IMG/VR virus record: IMGVR_UViG_3300037119_011606
Location: 1-39,402 of that record
Reading direction: 5' to 3' (one strand)
Length of the DNA stretch: 39,402 nucleotides
Origin: a virus
Part shown: one piece after another, positions 1 through 6,814 of the stretch
Numbering within the stretch: the stretch's first letter is position 1
Layout of the letters: every line of letters begins with the position of its first letter
The notes under the pieces: generated by a model
What the model saw: only the letters and a program-made list of their open reading frames with translations
Database searches by the model: none
What the model was told of the DNA's origin: nothing
Made by a program: the position numbers and the translations under genes

Positions 1-579
1 TTATTGTCGATCCTTGGCCCATTTAGGCCGTGGATTCCTCGCCGTTACAACCTCCGATATACGCCACTGGACTTCAAGGTCAGCTAACCTGTAATCCATG
101 TCTGCTTCAGTCTCCGGGGTAAGGTGCATGTCTGCCACCAACATGCAATAGACCTTATTCCACCAGTCCCTAATCTCAGGCTCCGGATGCTTGTAGCCCA
201 GGATTTCAGCCGCGTGCATGAAGTGTAGTTGAAAGTGGTGTGGCATCTCATCTACACACTGTAGGTATTGCCTGACCACCCCCAACATGGGATTGACCCA
301 TTCACCAGTCAGTACATTCTCTGGTAGAATGTTTTCCGGCTGGAGTATCTGGGACTGAGGCGCAATCGACGGCCCCGTGAACGATCCACCTTTGGTATAC
401 ATCGGGTTCATGATTGGCACTCGGTCAAATGCCGACAGCATCACACATCGCCGATACCACCGCAACAACAGCTTACTGACGTGATCCTTCCGGATACCGT
501 CTGGTCCCCTCACGGCCGCAATCAATACCGATTGCTGCATAAAGTTCAAGTTACAAACCCAATCCTGTAGTACTGTCAT
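1..579 (-). CDS. Conserved phage hypothetical protein, end of the replication operon
   Basis: A 192-residue soluble protein that I cannot assign to a function. It has no signal peptide, membrane segment or Cys cluster. The N-terminal 60 residues are rich in aromatic and basic residues and include a QSVLIAAVRGPDG stretch followed by a KLLLRWYRRCVM helix, a pattern I associate loosely with uncharacterised phage proteins near replication genes. The start is ATG, 7 nt after an AAGGAG ribosome-binding site. It follows the zinc-ribbon gene, and a copy of the TTTACTWAGTAAA palindrome fills the gap. Its stop codon TAA is the first three bases of the window. The coding region is certain; the function is unknown. 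Confidence 0.85.
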   Translation of the reverse strand: MTVLQDWVCNLNFMQQSVLIAAVRGPDGIRKDHVSKLLLRWYRRCVMLSAFDRVPIMNPMYTKGGSFTGPSIAPQSQILQPENILPENVLTGEWVNPMLGVVRQYLQCVDEMPHHFQLHFMHAAEILGYKHPEPEIRDWWNKVYCMLVADMHLTPETEADMDYRLADLEVQWRISEVVTARNPRPKWAKDRQ

Positions 580-593
580 CTCATCGCTCCTTG

Positions 594-606
594 TTTACTT
601 AGTAAA
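594..606. repeat. Dispersed palindrome TTTACTWAGTAAA, copy 1
   Basis: Exact 13-bp copy. On the transcribed (minus) strand it directly follows the TAA stop of the zinc-ribbon gene and precedes the AAGGAG ribosome-binding site of the next gene. Confidence 0.95.
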
Positions 607-831
607 TTACTTGGGGATGTCTAATTCCCCACCGTGCTCTTTAACAAACTCGATCAACCTACGCATGTATTTCAGTTGGCTGTTGTCTGACATGAACGTG
701 TGGATTACTTGACTCAAGAAGTTTCCACAACTATTACACAACCAGACTTTGTGGTAGTCGGCTGGACCATACCTAATCTGACTGGTAGCACCTTCATTCT
801 CACAACGTTGACAAATGTATGACCTACTCAT
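607..831 (-). CDS. Small zinc-ribbon protein
   Basis: A 74-residue protein with two CxxC pairs, CQRC near residue 7 and CNSC near residue 32, the layout of a zinc ribbon. The C-terminal half is a helical tail. An in-frame start six codons upstream exists, but the ATG used here overlaps the polymerase stop codon as ATGA, the coupling seen across this genome. It is co-transcribed with the DNA polymerase and may bind nucleic acid or a replication protein. That role is inferred from context only. Confidence 0.75.
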   Translation of the reverse strand: MSRSYICQRCENEGATSQIRYGPADYHKVWLCNSCGNFLSQVIHTFMSDNSQLKYMRRLIEFVKEHGGELDIPK

Positions 832-2219
832 TTTGGTATATGCCCCCATGACTGCTCACTCATCGCAACCCCGTAGCCTATTGGCACCTTCAACGGACAG
901 CAATGCTCAAACACTTCCCCGCAGTAATATAGGAAGTCTTCAAGTACCGCTTTCGGTCCCTCGGCCAGTAACTCATCATGTACCAGGATCAACAACTCTA
1001 CCCCGTACTTTCTCCAATACGACTCCCACATGTCATGTATCTCAGCCACGGCCAACTTCAATATCCCGGCCGCGAATGACTGGATGTGGAAGTTAGCGAT
1101 CCTACGCTTGCCCTGACTGATAATCCATGTATGTACACTTCTCATCTCTGGTACGTAGGTGAACCGGCCTAACGCATCCCAGACCATATTCGTCCTGACA
1201 GCCCGCCTACCCTGTAGCTTGCTACCTTCCAACACCTCCGGATACACCCCGTACCACTTCTGAATGACCCATTCACACTTCGGCTCCGTCCAGTAGTCCT
1301 TATCGCCACCGCTGGACGCAATAAGTGTGGCCAGTCCCGGAGGTGTGATTTCGTACACGATACCAAAGTTGACGTTCTTACATGGCGACCGCTGATCGTT
1401 ACGGAACTGGAGTACCATTGAGCACTCCGCACAATCACACTTCGGTGGATGTAACTTAGTGTTGCTGATAGCCCTATATAGTTGGTCACGATCCCGCTGG
1501 AATACTTCAATAGCTGTCTCGGTGTGTAGGTCACCCTTGGCCCACAACACCTCCATCATCTTACTGACGTTCCGCTCACTGGCCAGCACACGTAGTTCAA
1601 TCTGACTCATGTCTATTGAACCTATCCAGTTCCCCGGCCGTGGTACAAACGCCTTCCGGATCTCCTTACCTAGTGCCGTCCGCACTGGTATATTTTGTTG
1701 GTTGGGGTTCTTACTCGCCAACCTCCCCGTACTCGTTCTGGTGGGTAGTAACTCAGTGTGTAGCCTATCGGTGGATGGATTCACCAGCCGTATTAGTGAG
1801 GTGGTGTAAGTCGAACGTAACTTAGACCGTTCCCGGTAGTCAATAATAATCGGGATAACCTCATGTTCGTTACGTATTACTTCCAGTACGTCACCGTCCA
1901 CTTGCTCCCGTTTACCGGAGTCAGTCAGCTTGATCTTGTGCTTAGTTCGTATACCTAACTTAGCTGGACTAAACAGTAACTCAGCCACCTTATCCGGGGA
2001 GTTGATATCAGTCTCAAACCCGGTAATGATGTTAGCAGCTTCGTTTAACTGCTCCATCTCGGTAGTCAACCGTGACTTCAACCTAATCAGGTGGTCCTTA
2101 TCCAGGCCCATCCCGGTTTCCATCATGGTACTGATGGCTGGAAGGATGCCCATGTCCAGCCGCTTCACATTAGCAGGACACGGGCTATCAACCAGACGGA
2201 CTCCGTTGTACAGGCGCAT
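828..2219 (-). CDS. polA: DNA polymerase I family A, polymerase domain only
   Basis: A 463-residue family A polymerase made of thumb, palm and fingers, without exonuclease domains. Visible motifs: TGRLASKNPNQQNIP (164-178), motif A DMSQIELR (203-210) with the first metal-binding Asp, the O-helix RSPCKNVNFGIVYE (277-290) with Arg, Lys, Phe and Tyr in the Pol I positions, KRRIANF (371-377), and motif C HDE (414-416). Two oddities: an insertion between motif A and the O-helix carries CDCAEC (261-266), and the usual Gly after the O-helix Tyr is Glu. The missing 3'-5' exonuclease lies in a separate upstream gene, fused to a uracil-DNA glycosylase. It replicates the phage DNA. ATG lies 1 nt after the preceding TGA stop. 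Confidence 0.96.
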   Translation of the reverse strand: MRLYNGVRLVDSPCPANVKRLDMGILPAISTMMETGMGLDKDHLIRLKSRLTTEMEQLNEAANIITGFETDINSPDKVAELLFSPAKLGIRTKHKIKLTDSGKREQVDGDVLEVIRNEHEVIPIIIDYRERSKLRSTYTTSLIRLVNPSTDRLHTELLPTRTSTGRLASKNPNQQNIPVRTALGKEIRKAFVPRPGNWIGSIDMSQIELRVLASERNVSKMMEVLWAKGDLHTETAIEVFQRDRDQLYRAISNTKLHPPKCDCAECSMVLQFRNDQRSPCKNVNFGIVYEITPPGLATLIASSGGDKDYWTEPKCEWVIQKWYGVYPEVLEGSKLQGRRAVRTNMVWDALGRFTYVPEMRSVHTWIISQGKRRIANFHIQSFAAGILKLAVAEIHDMWESYWRKYGVELLILVHDELLAEGPKAVLEDFLYYCGEVFEHCCPLKVPIGYGVAMSEQSWGHIPK

Positions 2220-2220
2220 A

Positions 2221-2454
2221 TCAGTTGGGAAGACTGATGTCTACTTTCACGCCTTCTAATATGTACTTGCGGTTAGGTAGGTCATCAAAGGTAGTGACTT
2301 CCACAGTACTAATGAATACCCCCTGAATTGATAGTCCGGTTTGTTCCGTGAACTTTTCGGTTGCTATTAGAAGGGCTGAAGTAATGAAATCTTCTGCTTC
2401 CTTCTTGGCTGCTTTCAACTTTAGTACAAACTCTTTTGCTTGTTCGTCGGTCAT
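2221..2454 (-). CDS. Small hypothetical protein between the exonuclease and polymerase genes
   Basis: A 77-residue protein of unknown function. The N-terminal 40 residues are charged and probably helical (DEQAKEFVLKLKAAKKEAED); the C-terminal half is probably beta-rich. The start ATG overlaps the preceding stop as ATGA, preceded by a GGGGAG ribosome-binding site, and the stop is 1 nt before the polymerase ATG. This tight packing supports a real gene. Nothing in the sequence gives a catalytic role. Confidence 0.75.
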   Translation of the reverse strand: MTDEQAKEFVLKLKAAKKEAEDFITSALLIATEKFTEQTGLSIQGVFISTVEVTTFDDLPNRKYILEGVKVDISLPN

Positions 2455-2627
2455 ACCAAGTCTCCCCTATCCAACAGAATCAACCACTCAACAAAGACAG
2501 CCGAAGGTGGTAGTAAGTCTTGCTCAGCCAATGTAACTACTTGTTCGTTAGTCAATTGGCACTCCTCTTGTAATGACTTTAGGCGTGCTTTGACTTGCTT
2601 ACGGCTCATCTCGTGCTGGTTAGCCAT
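2451..2627 (-). CDS. Small helical hypothetical protein (58 aa)
   Basis: A short gene that fills the only gap between its neighbours. It begins with ATG overlapping the upstream TAA stop (TAATG) and ends with a TGA overlapping the downstream ATG (ATGA). The product starts MANQHEMSRKQVKARLKSLQ and is a basic-then-acidic helix followed by EQDLLPPSAVFVEWLILLDR. The reading frame is open throughout and both junctions match the genome's style, so I consider it real. Function unknown. Confidence 0.7.
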   Translation of the reverse strand: MANQHEMSRKQVKARLKSLQEECQLTNEQVVTLAEQDLLPPSAVFVEWLILLDRGDLV

Positions 2628-2866
2628 TACCCCTCCAGTAACTTCACACCAGGACTCAAGTTGTGAAATATTGGTTCCGGGATCGGTACAACATCATACT
2701 GCTCGAACTGTCCGCACCAACCTGTAACACCGTCTGTTTCCGGCCACGCTATATCCTTGTGAGTTGGGAACACCGTTACGGTTGGTGGGTTCAACCTACA
2801 CTCACCCTTACCTTTTGGTGCTGACACTGGACTCCAGTTACTACAGTTGTTACAACTACGCTGCAT
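2627..2866 (-). CDS. Cys-rich small phage protein
   Basis: A 79-residue protein with CNNC (5-8), GEC (about 23) and GWCGQFE (about 50), a four-Cys pattern spaced by Pro- and Thr-rich segments. This layout is common in small phage proteins thought to bind zinc or an Fe-S cluster. A strong GAGGAGG ribosome-binding site precedes the ATG, and the gene overlaps the end of the UDG-exonuclease gene by 11 nt. Metal binding is inferred from the Cys spacing; the cellular role is unknown. Confidence 0.75.
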   Translation of the reverse strand: MQRSCNNCSNWSPVSAPKGKGECRLNPPTVTVFPTHKDIAWPETDGVTGWCGQFEQYDVVPIPEPIFHNLSPGVKLLEG

Positions 2867-4244
2867 ACTTTTTCATCCTCCTCAAGACGTCCTTACTCAA
2901 CTTAGTTAGTAACGGCCGCAGTCTCAACGTAGCGTCAGCGTCTCTACACGCGTAGGGGATCACCAAGTTACGTGGTACCTGACCGATGTTAGGCCGTGGC
3001 ATCGGCCCATACTTACGAATTGCCGGTAACACGATCTCATCCGGCCACGACTCCCACCGCTCCATAACTATCTGACTTACCTTACCGGGGTCAGCCGTAC
3101 CCACAACGCACTTGTCCAGGTCACCTAGTGCCCGCTTCACATACGTATTCAGCGACCATGCCCGCTTGGGCCAGCCGTCTGGTTTAGGCCACTCATCACC
3201 GGCCAACTCATACAGGTAGTCGATAGCTTCCGACTGTGCATACGGCCGTACTAAGTCGTCAAAGTCTTGCATTTCCATACCGGCCAACCTGTACGCTAGG
3301 ACCTTCAACCCCAGTCTGAAGAGACCCAGGTTATACGCTCGGGTCATGGTGTCATCCACCCTAGACCAATCAATGTGTATGCCTATCTTCCGTAGTACCC
3401 CCAGGTCAGCTTCAGGGTTATGGAATAGGAACTGTTCCCGCCACAACCCTACATACCTAACAAACTCACTTACTAACTCCTTGTTATTGGCATCTACCAT
3501 GTAGCCAGTCCCAGGCTGACATGAGTAGCTCCAGCAATAAGGAACCTTCTGGAAGTTAGTATTGCGATTCCGTATGTACTCGGTATCAATAGCCAGCGGC
3601 CGACGAAACTCCCCGGCCAGTGTCCGCTTCATGTCGGCTATGTTGTGTATCTCTCGGTAGTCAGTGTTGGGGTATTCATCCCTGACCCATCCCACCTCAC
3701 CTTTCAATACGTGCTTCAAATGATCGAAGTCTTCACCCAACGGCCGCATGTACTTGTAGTCATGCATCCCGGCCGCAGGGTGGAACATCGGTATGACCGT
3801 TACGAAGTGGCCGTAGAAGTCCACGTTGCGAGGTATGCCGTGGTGAACGTCCAGGTCGATCCCAGGTACCAGTGAGCACGCGGTTGCACCCATCAACACC
3901 ACGTACTTGGGCTTGATATGCCGCATCTCATCCTTGAGGTGCCAGTCACTACAAGACTGAATCAGCTTGTCACCTGGAGTCTTGTTATTCCTTGGCCTAC
4001 ACTTAGCCACGTTGGTTATGTAGATGTACTCCCGGTGCGTACCGGCCGCTGGAAGGTAGCCTTCATTCAACTGCTTGCCAGCCTTCCCCACAAACGGACG
4101 GCCCTTGTCGTCCTCATCGGCCCCAGGTGCCTCACCGATGAACACCAGATCACCATCGGCATACAACCCCATGTCAGGGGGTACGACGTGGGTGTCACCC
4201 GGACACTCCGGACAGCGCGAGGGATTGAACCAAGGACAGTTCAT
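2856..4244 (-). CDS. Uracil-DNA glycosylase (family 4) fused to a DnaQ-like 3'-5' exonuclease
   Basis: A 462-residue two-domain protein. Residues 1-175 match family-4 UDGs: GEAPGADEDDKGRPFVGKAG (37-56), HPAA (155-158), and four Cys at 11, 14, 82 and 98, whose spacing (C-x2-C, then C-x15-C) fits the Fe-S ligands of that family. Residues 205-455 match the proofreading domain of Pol I: ExoI DTE (220-222), ExoII HNPEAD (275-280) and ExoIII YACRD (431-435). It would remove uracil and proofread for the polymerase encoded three genes downstream. Glycosylase domains joined to phage family A polymerases are known (SPO1-type, from memory); here the join is to the exonuclease and the polymerase is separate. 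The ATG lies only 4 nt after a palindrome copy and has no clear Shine-Dalgarno site. Confidence 0.92.
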   Translation of the reverse strand: MNCPWFNPSRCPECPGDTHVVPPDMGLYADGDLVFIGEAPGADEDDKGRPFVGKAGKQLNEGYLPAAGTHREYIYITNVAKCRPRNNKTPGDKLIQSCSDWHLKDEMRHIKPKYVVLMGATACSLVPGIDLDVHHGIPRNVDFYGHFVTVIPMFHPAAGMHDYKYMRPLGEDFDHLKHVLKGEVGWVRDEYPNTDYREIHNIADMKRTLAGEFRRPLAIDTEYIRNRNTNFQKVPYCWSYSCQPGTGYMVDANNKELVSEFVRYVGLWREQFLFHNPEADLGVLRKIGIHIDWSRVDDTMTRAYNLGLFRLGLKVLAYRLAGMEMQDFDDLVRPYAQSEAIDYLYELAGDEWPKPDGWPKRAWSLNTYVKRALGDLDKCVVGTADPGKVSQIVMERWESWPDEIVLPAIRKYGPMPRPNIGQVPRNLVIPYACRDADATLRLRPLLTKLSKDVLRRMKKYAA

Positions 4245-4248
4245 GGAA

Positions 4249-4261
4249 TTTACTTAGTAAA
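4249..4261. repeat. Dispersed palindrome TTTACTWAGTAAA, copy 2
   Basis: Exact copy between the stop of the 4558 gene and the UDG-exonuclease start. It ends 4 nt before that ATG, where a ribosome-binding site would normally lie. Confidence 0.95.
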
Positions 4262-4267
4262 CTCTGT

Positions 4268-4558
4268 TTATACCCGGTCGCAGGACATCTTTGGGGTTAT
4301 ATTGTGGTTTCCCGTATCCCGCACACGGGCTATCGCTGTCTGCAAACAGGCGTCACCACATATGTCCAACTGTATAGGTGGAGGTAGTTTGTTAGTGTTT
4401 GGTTGAACCATCATCGTGGCGTTGTCTCTTGACCGGGGGCCGGGATTGACATAGTAGTCATTCCCTCCCTCTATATATTCCAACAATGGCCACTTGTCCA
4501 AGTCACCATTGGCCACCTTCCCGCATACATCACAAACAATCTTCAGTAATTTAGACAT
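4268..4558 (-). CDS. Small zinc-binding-like protein from a near-leaderless mRNA
   Basis: A 96-residue protein with CDVC (about 9-12) and CGDAC (about 76-80), a split Cys4 arrangement suggesting zinc binding. The frame could be extended 12 codons to a TTG, but that TTG is the -35 box of the promoter at 4567-4594. The ATG chosen starts MSKLLKIVC and has no Shine-Dalgarno site. The predicted transcription start is only 1-2 nt before it, so translation is probably leaderless. It is the first gene of a transcript that continues into the UDG-exonuclease and polymerase genes. Function unknown. Confidence 0.75.
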   Translation of the reverse strand: MSKLLKIVCDVCGKVANGDLDKWPLLEYIEGGNDYYVNPGPRSRDNATMMVQPNTNKLPPPIQLDICGDACLQTAIARVRDTGNHNITPKMSCDRV

Positions 4559-4566
4559 GGGAATAG

Positions 4567-4594
4567 TGTATACCAAATGATGGCTTATTGTCAA
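4567..4594 (-). promoter_or_regulatory. Sigma70-like promoter ahead of the 4558 gene (TTGACA-N16-TATACA)
   Basis: The -35 TTGACA occupies 4594-4589 directly after the TAG stop of the upstream gene, and the -10 TATACA is at 4572-4567. The spacer begins ATAAGCCATCATTTG, nearly the same as in the promoter at 12255-12283. The distance from the -10 to the ATG at 4558 leaves almost no 5' leader. Confidence 0.6.
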
Positions 4595-4789
4595 CTAATG
4601 TTTACGTTTATGGTGGATTACTGCTAACAAGAGGTCATTAGCTGGAATCCCTGTAACTGCCGCAGCTTTACCTATCATTGTTATCTGTATTGAATTAAGT
4701 CCATTGTCCAAGGCGTACTGTACTTGTACTGCTCTTAGTGGTAGGGTGACGGCTAACTCAATAGCTTGTTTACTTAGTGGGTATGTCAC
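4595..4789 (-). CDS. Small helical hypothetical protein
   Basis: A 64-residue mostly helical protein with a basic C-terminus (HHKRKH). The start is GTG overlapping the upstream TGA stop as GTGA. Residues 4-7 are PLSK, encoded by a degraded copy (10 of 13) of the genome-wide palindrome. It has no recognisable domain, although the region ALDNGLNSIQITMIGKAAAV could be a short helix-turn-helix. Its TAG stop abuts the -35 box of the next promoter. Confidence 0.65.
   Translation of the reverse strand: MTYPLSKQAIELAVTLPLRAVQVQYALDNGLNSIQITMIGKAAAVTGIPANDLLLAVIHHKRKH
4769..4781. repeat. Degenerate copy of the dispersed palindrome (10/13)
   Basis: On the minus strand it reads CCCACTAAGTAAA: one half-site is intact and the three outer bases of the other are changed. 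It lies in frame in the start of the 4789 gene, encoding part of PLSK. It may be a decayed copy or chance. Confidence 0.4.
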
Positions 4790-5013
4790 TCTTGGCTCCC
4801 GTACCGCTTAATTATGTCTGTGCGTCCATCACCGTAAGTAACGGATTCACCCACCAGTACCCTCTTGTAAGTCAAGCAAGCCTCACAAAAGAATACATCA
4901 TAGTACTTAGACTCTGGATGAAATCCACCGTCTTTGTCTACGTCTTGCCGCAAGTACACGTACTTGTGTTCATGTGGCGTCTGGTCAACCGTCACCTTAA
5001 CTTTACCCACCAT
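4786..5013 (-). CDS. Small possible zinc-binding protein
   Basis: A 75-residue protein with HEH (14-16) and CEAC (about 43-46), a possible His/Cys metal site, between beta-strand-like segments. The ATG overlaps the TAA stop of the ERCC4 nuclease gene (TAATG), with an AGGAGG site just upstream. Together with its neighbours it forms a run of small, coupled genes between the nuclease and the UDG gene. No family recognised. Confidence 0.7.
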   Translation of the reverse strand: MVGKVKVTVDQTPHEHKYVYLRQDVDKDGGFHPESKYYDVFFCEACLTYKRVLVGESVTYGDGRTDIIKRYGSQE

Positions 5014-5786
5014 TACTTCCTCCTTTTCCTCACGGCCATATAGATCGCATCGGCCAACCCTTTACCAATCCCGTCCACCTCTTGTAACTTCTCCCTGCTG
5101 GCCAGTATCATCTCGCTGATTGTGTCGAAGTGCTGCGCTAGGTTACCGGCTTTCTTCCAGCCCACACCAGGGAACCGGCTGGCTATGTATTGCATAAGAT
5201 CAGGCTCTTGCCTAAACGTATCGGTGATGGATTCCCCAGTACAGAACTTATGTAAGCTGTGGTGCTCCTCGTTAGGCTTCTGGCTATGCTTCCACAAGTT
5301 CCTAAGTGCCCTTGCCGACTCTTCCTTGGTCCTGGTCCGTATCAGCTTGACCCCGGCCACCCGCTGGATAGTCCACAGGAACCCTTCCAACTGGTCAAAC
5401 GTATACGGCCGTACTGTCTTACCAGTCCTGGTCTTGAATCCGAAGTCAACCCACCCTTGTTTCCGCCTGACGTAATCCCATCCCCAGTGCTGTATCTTGC
5501 CGTCCTCATCGCTCCTGTAGATGGCTTCAAACAGTAGGTAAGTCTCAGCCTTGTATAGCTTCAACATCCCAGGCAACTGAAGGTCAGCATACCGGGCATC
5601 AGTCATGCACGTTATCAGGTCACTCAGGGTCTTACGTTCCACGCCCAACATACAGGCCCCACTACGGCCGTAGCCTTCCCAGGCGAAGTCCCCAAACGCC
5701 AAGGTATCCAGGTGGGTGGGTACCCCTAACTTGGCCAACTCGGGTTCTAGTTCCTTAGATCCGGTGCGGTAGTCTACAATAATCAT
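5013..5786 (-). CDS. ERCC4/XPF-type structure-specific nuclease with C-terminal helix-hairpin-helix
   Basis: A 257-residue nuclease. The N-terminal half has the ERCC4 fold signature: VDYR (4-7), GDF (32-34) and VERKTLSDL (49-57), matching the GDxnERKxxxD active site. The C-terminal segment (about 205-250) has two helix-hairpin-helix motifs, PGVGWKKAGNLAQHF and VDGIGKGLADAIY, which bind DNA backbone. It would cut branched or flapped DNA during recombination or replication. I chose the ATG at 5786 over an in-frame TTG at 5798 because GGGAG lies 6 nt upstream of it. Confidence 0.92.
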   Translation of the reverse strand: MIIVDYRTGSKELEPELAKLGVPTHLDTLAFGDFAWEGYGRSGACMLGVERKTLSDLITCMTDARYADLQLPGMLKLYKAETYLLFEAIYRSDEDGKIQHWGWDYVRRKQGWVDFGFKTRTGKTVRPYTFDQLEGFLWTIQRVAGVKLIRTRTKEESARALRNLWKHSQKPNEEHHSLHKFCTGESITDTFRQEPDLMQYIASRFPGVGWKKAGNLAQHFDTISEMILASREKLQEVDGIGKGLADAIYMAVRKRRK

Positions 5787-5802
5787 CAATGCTCCCAAGA
5801 TG

Positions 5803-5815
5803 TTTACTTAGTAAA
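5803..5815. repeat. Dispersed palindrome TTTACTWAGTAAA, copy 3, containing a stop codon
   Basis: Exact copy. On the minus strand it is read TTT ACT AAG TAA, so it encodes the last residues (FTK) and the stop codon of the 6058 gene. Confidence 0.95.
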
Positions 5816-6058
5816 TTCTTTGAATCTAATCAAGTAGGGCAATAACGGATACTCTCCCAATTCCGGTACTTTTGGAATCCGGCTGTCATAGGATCGCACC
5901 CTAACCACCAGTACGTCCCTGTTGAAGTCATGCTTTACCTCACAGATGGTAAGGTCAGTGGGCATGGGTGACCCATCGGCCATAACCAAGTGACAGAATC
6001 CTAATAGTATTTGCAGTAATCCCGTATAGGGGATCATAATAATACATCCACGCTTCAT
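5804..6058 (-). CDS. Hypothetical protein with hydrophobic N-terminus
   Basis: An 84-residue protein starting MKRGCIIMIPYTGLLQILLG; the first 30 residues are hydrophobic but include Pro and His, so a membrane segment is uncertain. The rest looks like a beta-rich globular domain (DLTICEVKHDFNRDVLVVRV). I chose the ATG that overlaps the HNH stop as ATGA, with GGGAGG upstream; an in-frame start six codons earlier is less likely. The gene ends inside a palindrome copy. Function unknown. Confidence 0.7.
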   Translation of the reverse strand: MKRGCIIMIPYTGLLQILLGFCHLVMADGSPMPTDLTICEVKHDFNRDVLVVRVRSYDSRIPKVPELGEYPLLPYLIRFKEFTK

Positions 6059-6405
6059 ATATCCTCCCGTACCCACTCTGGCGCGTCCGCAATCAATTGG
6101 TTTAACTTACGTCTAGTCATAAACCGTCCAGTATCCGGGTCTATCGGCTGAGTATCAGAACTAGTCCCATCGTGCAACTCAGCCTGTATCATCAGTAGGT
6201 TATTCGGACAGTTGTGTACCCCGCAGAAGTCCACATGATGAACGTGGAAGCCGGGGGGTATACCCGGCCCATAAAAACTCCACTCCCTTGTTAGTAAGTC
6301 AACTATCATTCGGTGCTCTACCCAATCCCTATAAGGACCTCTCCTTTTGACTCTCTTGTATCCGTTAGTTAGTGTGAATCCTACCCCACTACCCTTTCTT
6401 GCCAC
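6055..6405 (-). CDS. HNH endonuclease, homing type
   Basis: A 116-residue protein with a compact HNH motif: EHRMIVDLL (about 31-39), then PGFHVHHVDF (51-60) with the paired His, then HNCPNNLLMI (64-73) with the catalytic Asn. This is the form found in phage HNH proteins, often free-standing homing endonucleases. The start is GTG inside the end of the previous gene (17-nt overlap) with AAGGA upstream. It sits between unrelated small genes, as expected of an inserted mobile gene. Confidence 0.88.
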   Translation of the reverse strand: MARKGSGVGFTLTNGYKRVKRRGPYRDWVEHRMIVDLLTREWSFYGPGIPPGFHVHHVDFCGVHNCPNNLLMIQAELHDGTSSDTQPIDPDTGRFMTRRKLNQLIADAPEWVREDI

Positions 6406-6814
6406 CGTCCGTCCTTTTAGACCAGCCGAATCCAGGTACGATACCCTTCAGTACCCACAAATGGCGCATGTTGGCAACGTTAACTATGTCGCTGGTGGGT
6501 GGGTACACCTCCACGGCCCATTGCTCCTGATACCCCAATTGATCCTTGATCCCCTGTAACTCATCCCAGGAAACCTTATCCGGGAAGTCACCGGCCGCGT
6601 TAATTTCCGTTCGGCATATACTCAACCGTGTAACTTGTACGTTCTCCACATACACCTGGACCATGAACCGGTTGTTACGCCAGCACGAATCCGGTACACG
6701 TACACCCTTGGGCCAGTCGTCATCTGACATAAGCTCAAACTCATCCCCCAGACTGGCGTTGTACAGCCTAACGTTAGCCCGCCCGCGTCTGGTGTTCAAC
6801 CTTGGCAATTTCAT
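6389..6814 (-). CDS. Conserved phage hypothetical protein (DUF7694-like)
   Basis: A 141-residue protein ending in VEVYPPTSDIVNVANMRHLW, a C-terminal signature I associate with a phage DUF (possibly DUF7694). No catalytic residues are evident. Two in-frame ATGs exist. The second, at 6814, overlaps the upstream TGA as ATGA and has AGAGGA 6 nt ahead, so I prefer it. It is downstream of the Sak4-like ATPase in the recombination block. Function unknown. Confidence 0.78.
   Translation of the reverse strand: MKLPRLNTRRGRANVRLYNASLGDEFELMSDDDWPKGVRVPDSCWRNNRFMVQVYVENVQVTRLSICRTEINAAGDFPDKVSWDELQGIKDQLGYQEQWAVEVYPPTSDIVNVANMRHLWVLKGIVPGFGWSKRTDGGKKG

Noticed and set aside
4268-4594. Longer start (TTG at 4594) for the small Cys protein
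   Set aside because: That TTG is the first half of the -35 box; the ATG at 4558 fits the promoter.
5013-5798. TTG start at 5798 for the ERCC4 nuclease
   Set aside because: The ATG at 5786 has GGGAG at proper spacing, and the ERCC4 fold starts there.
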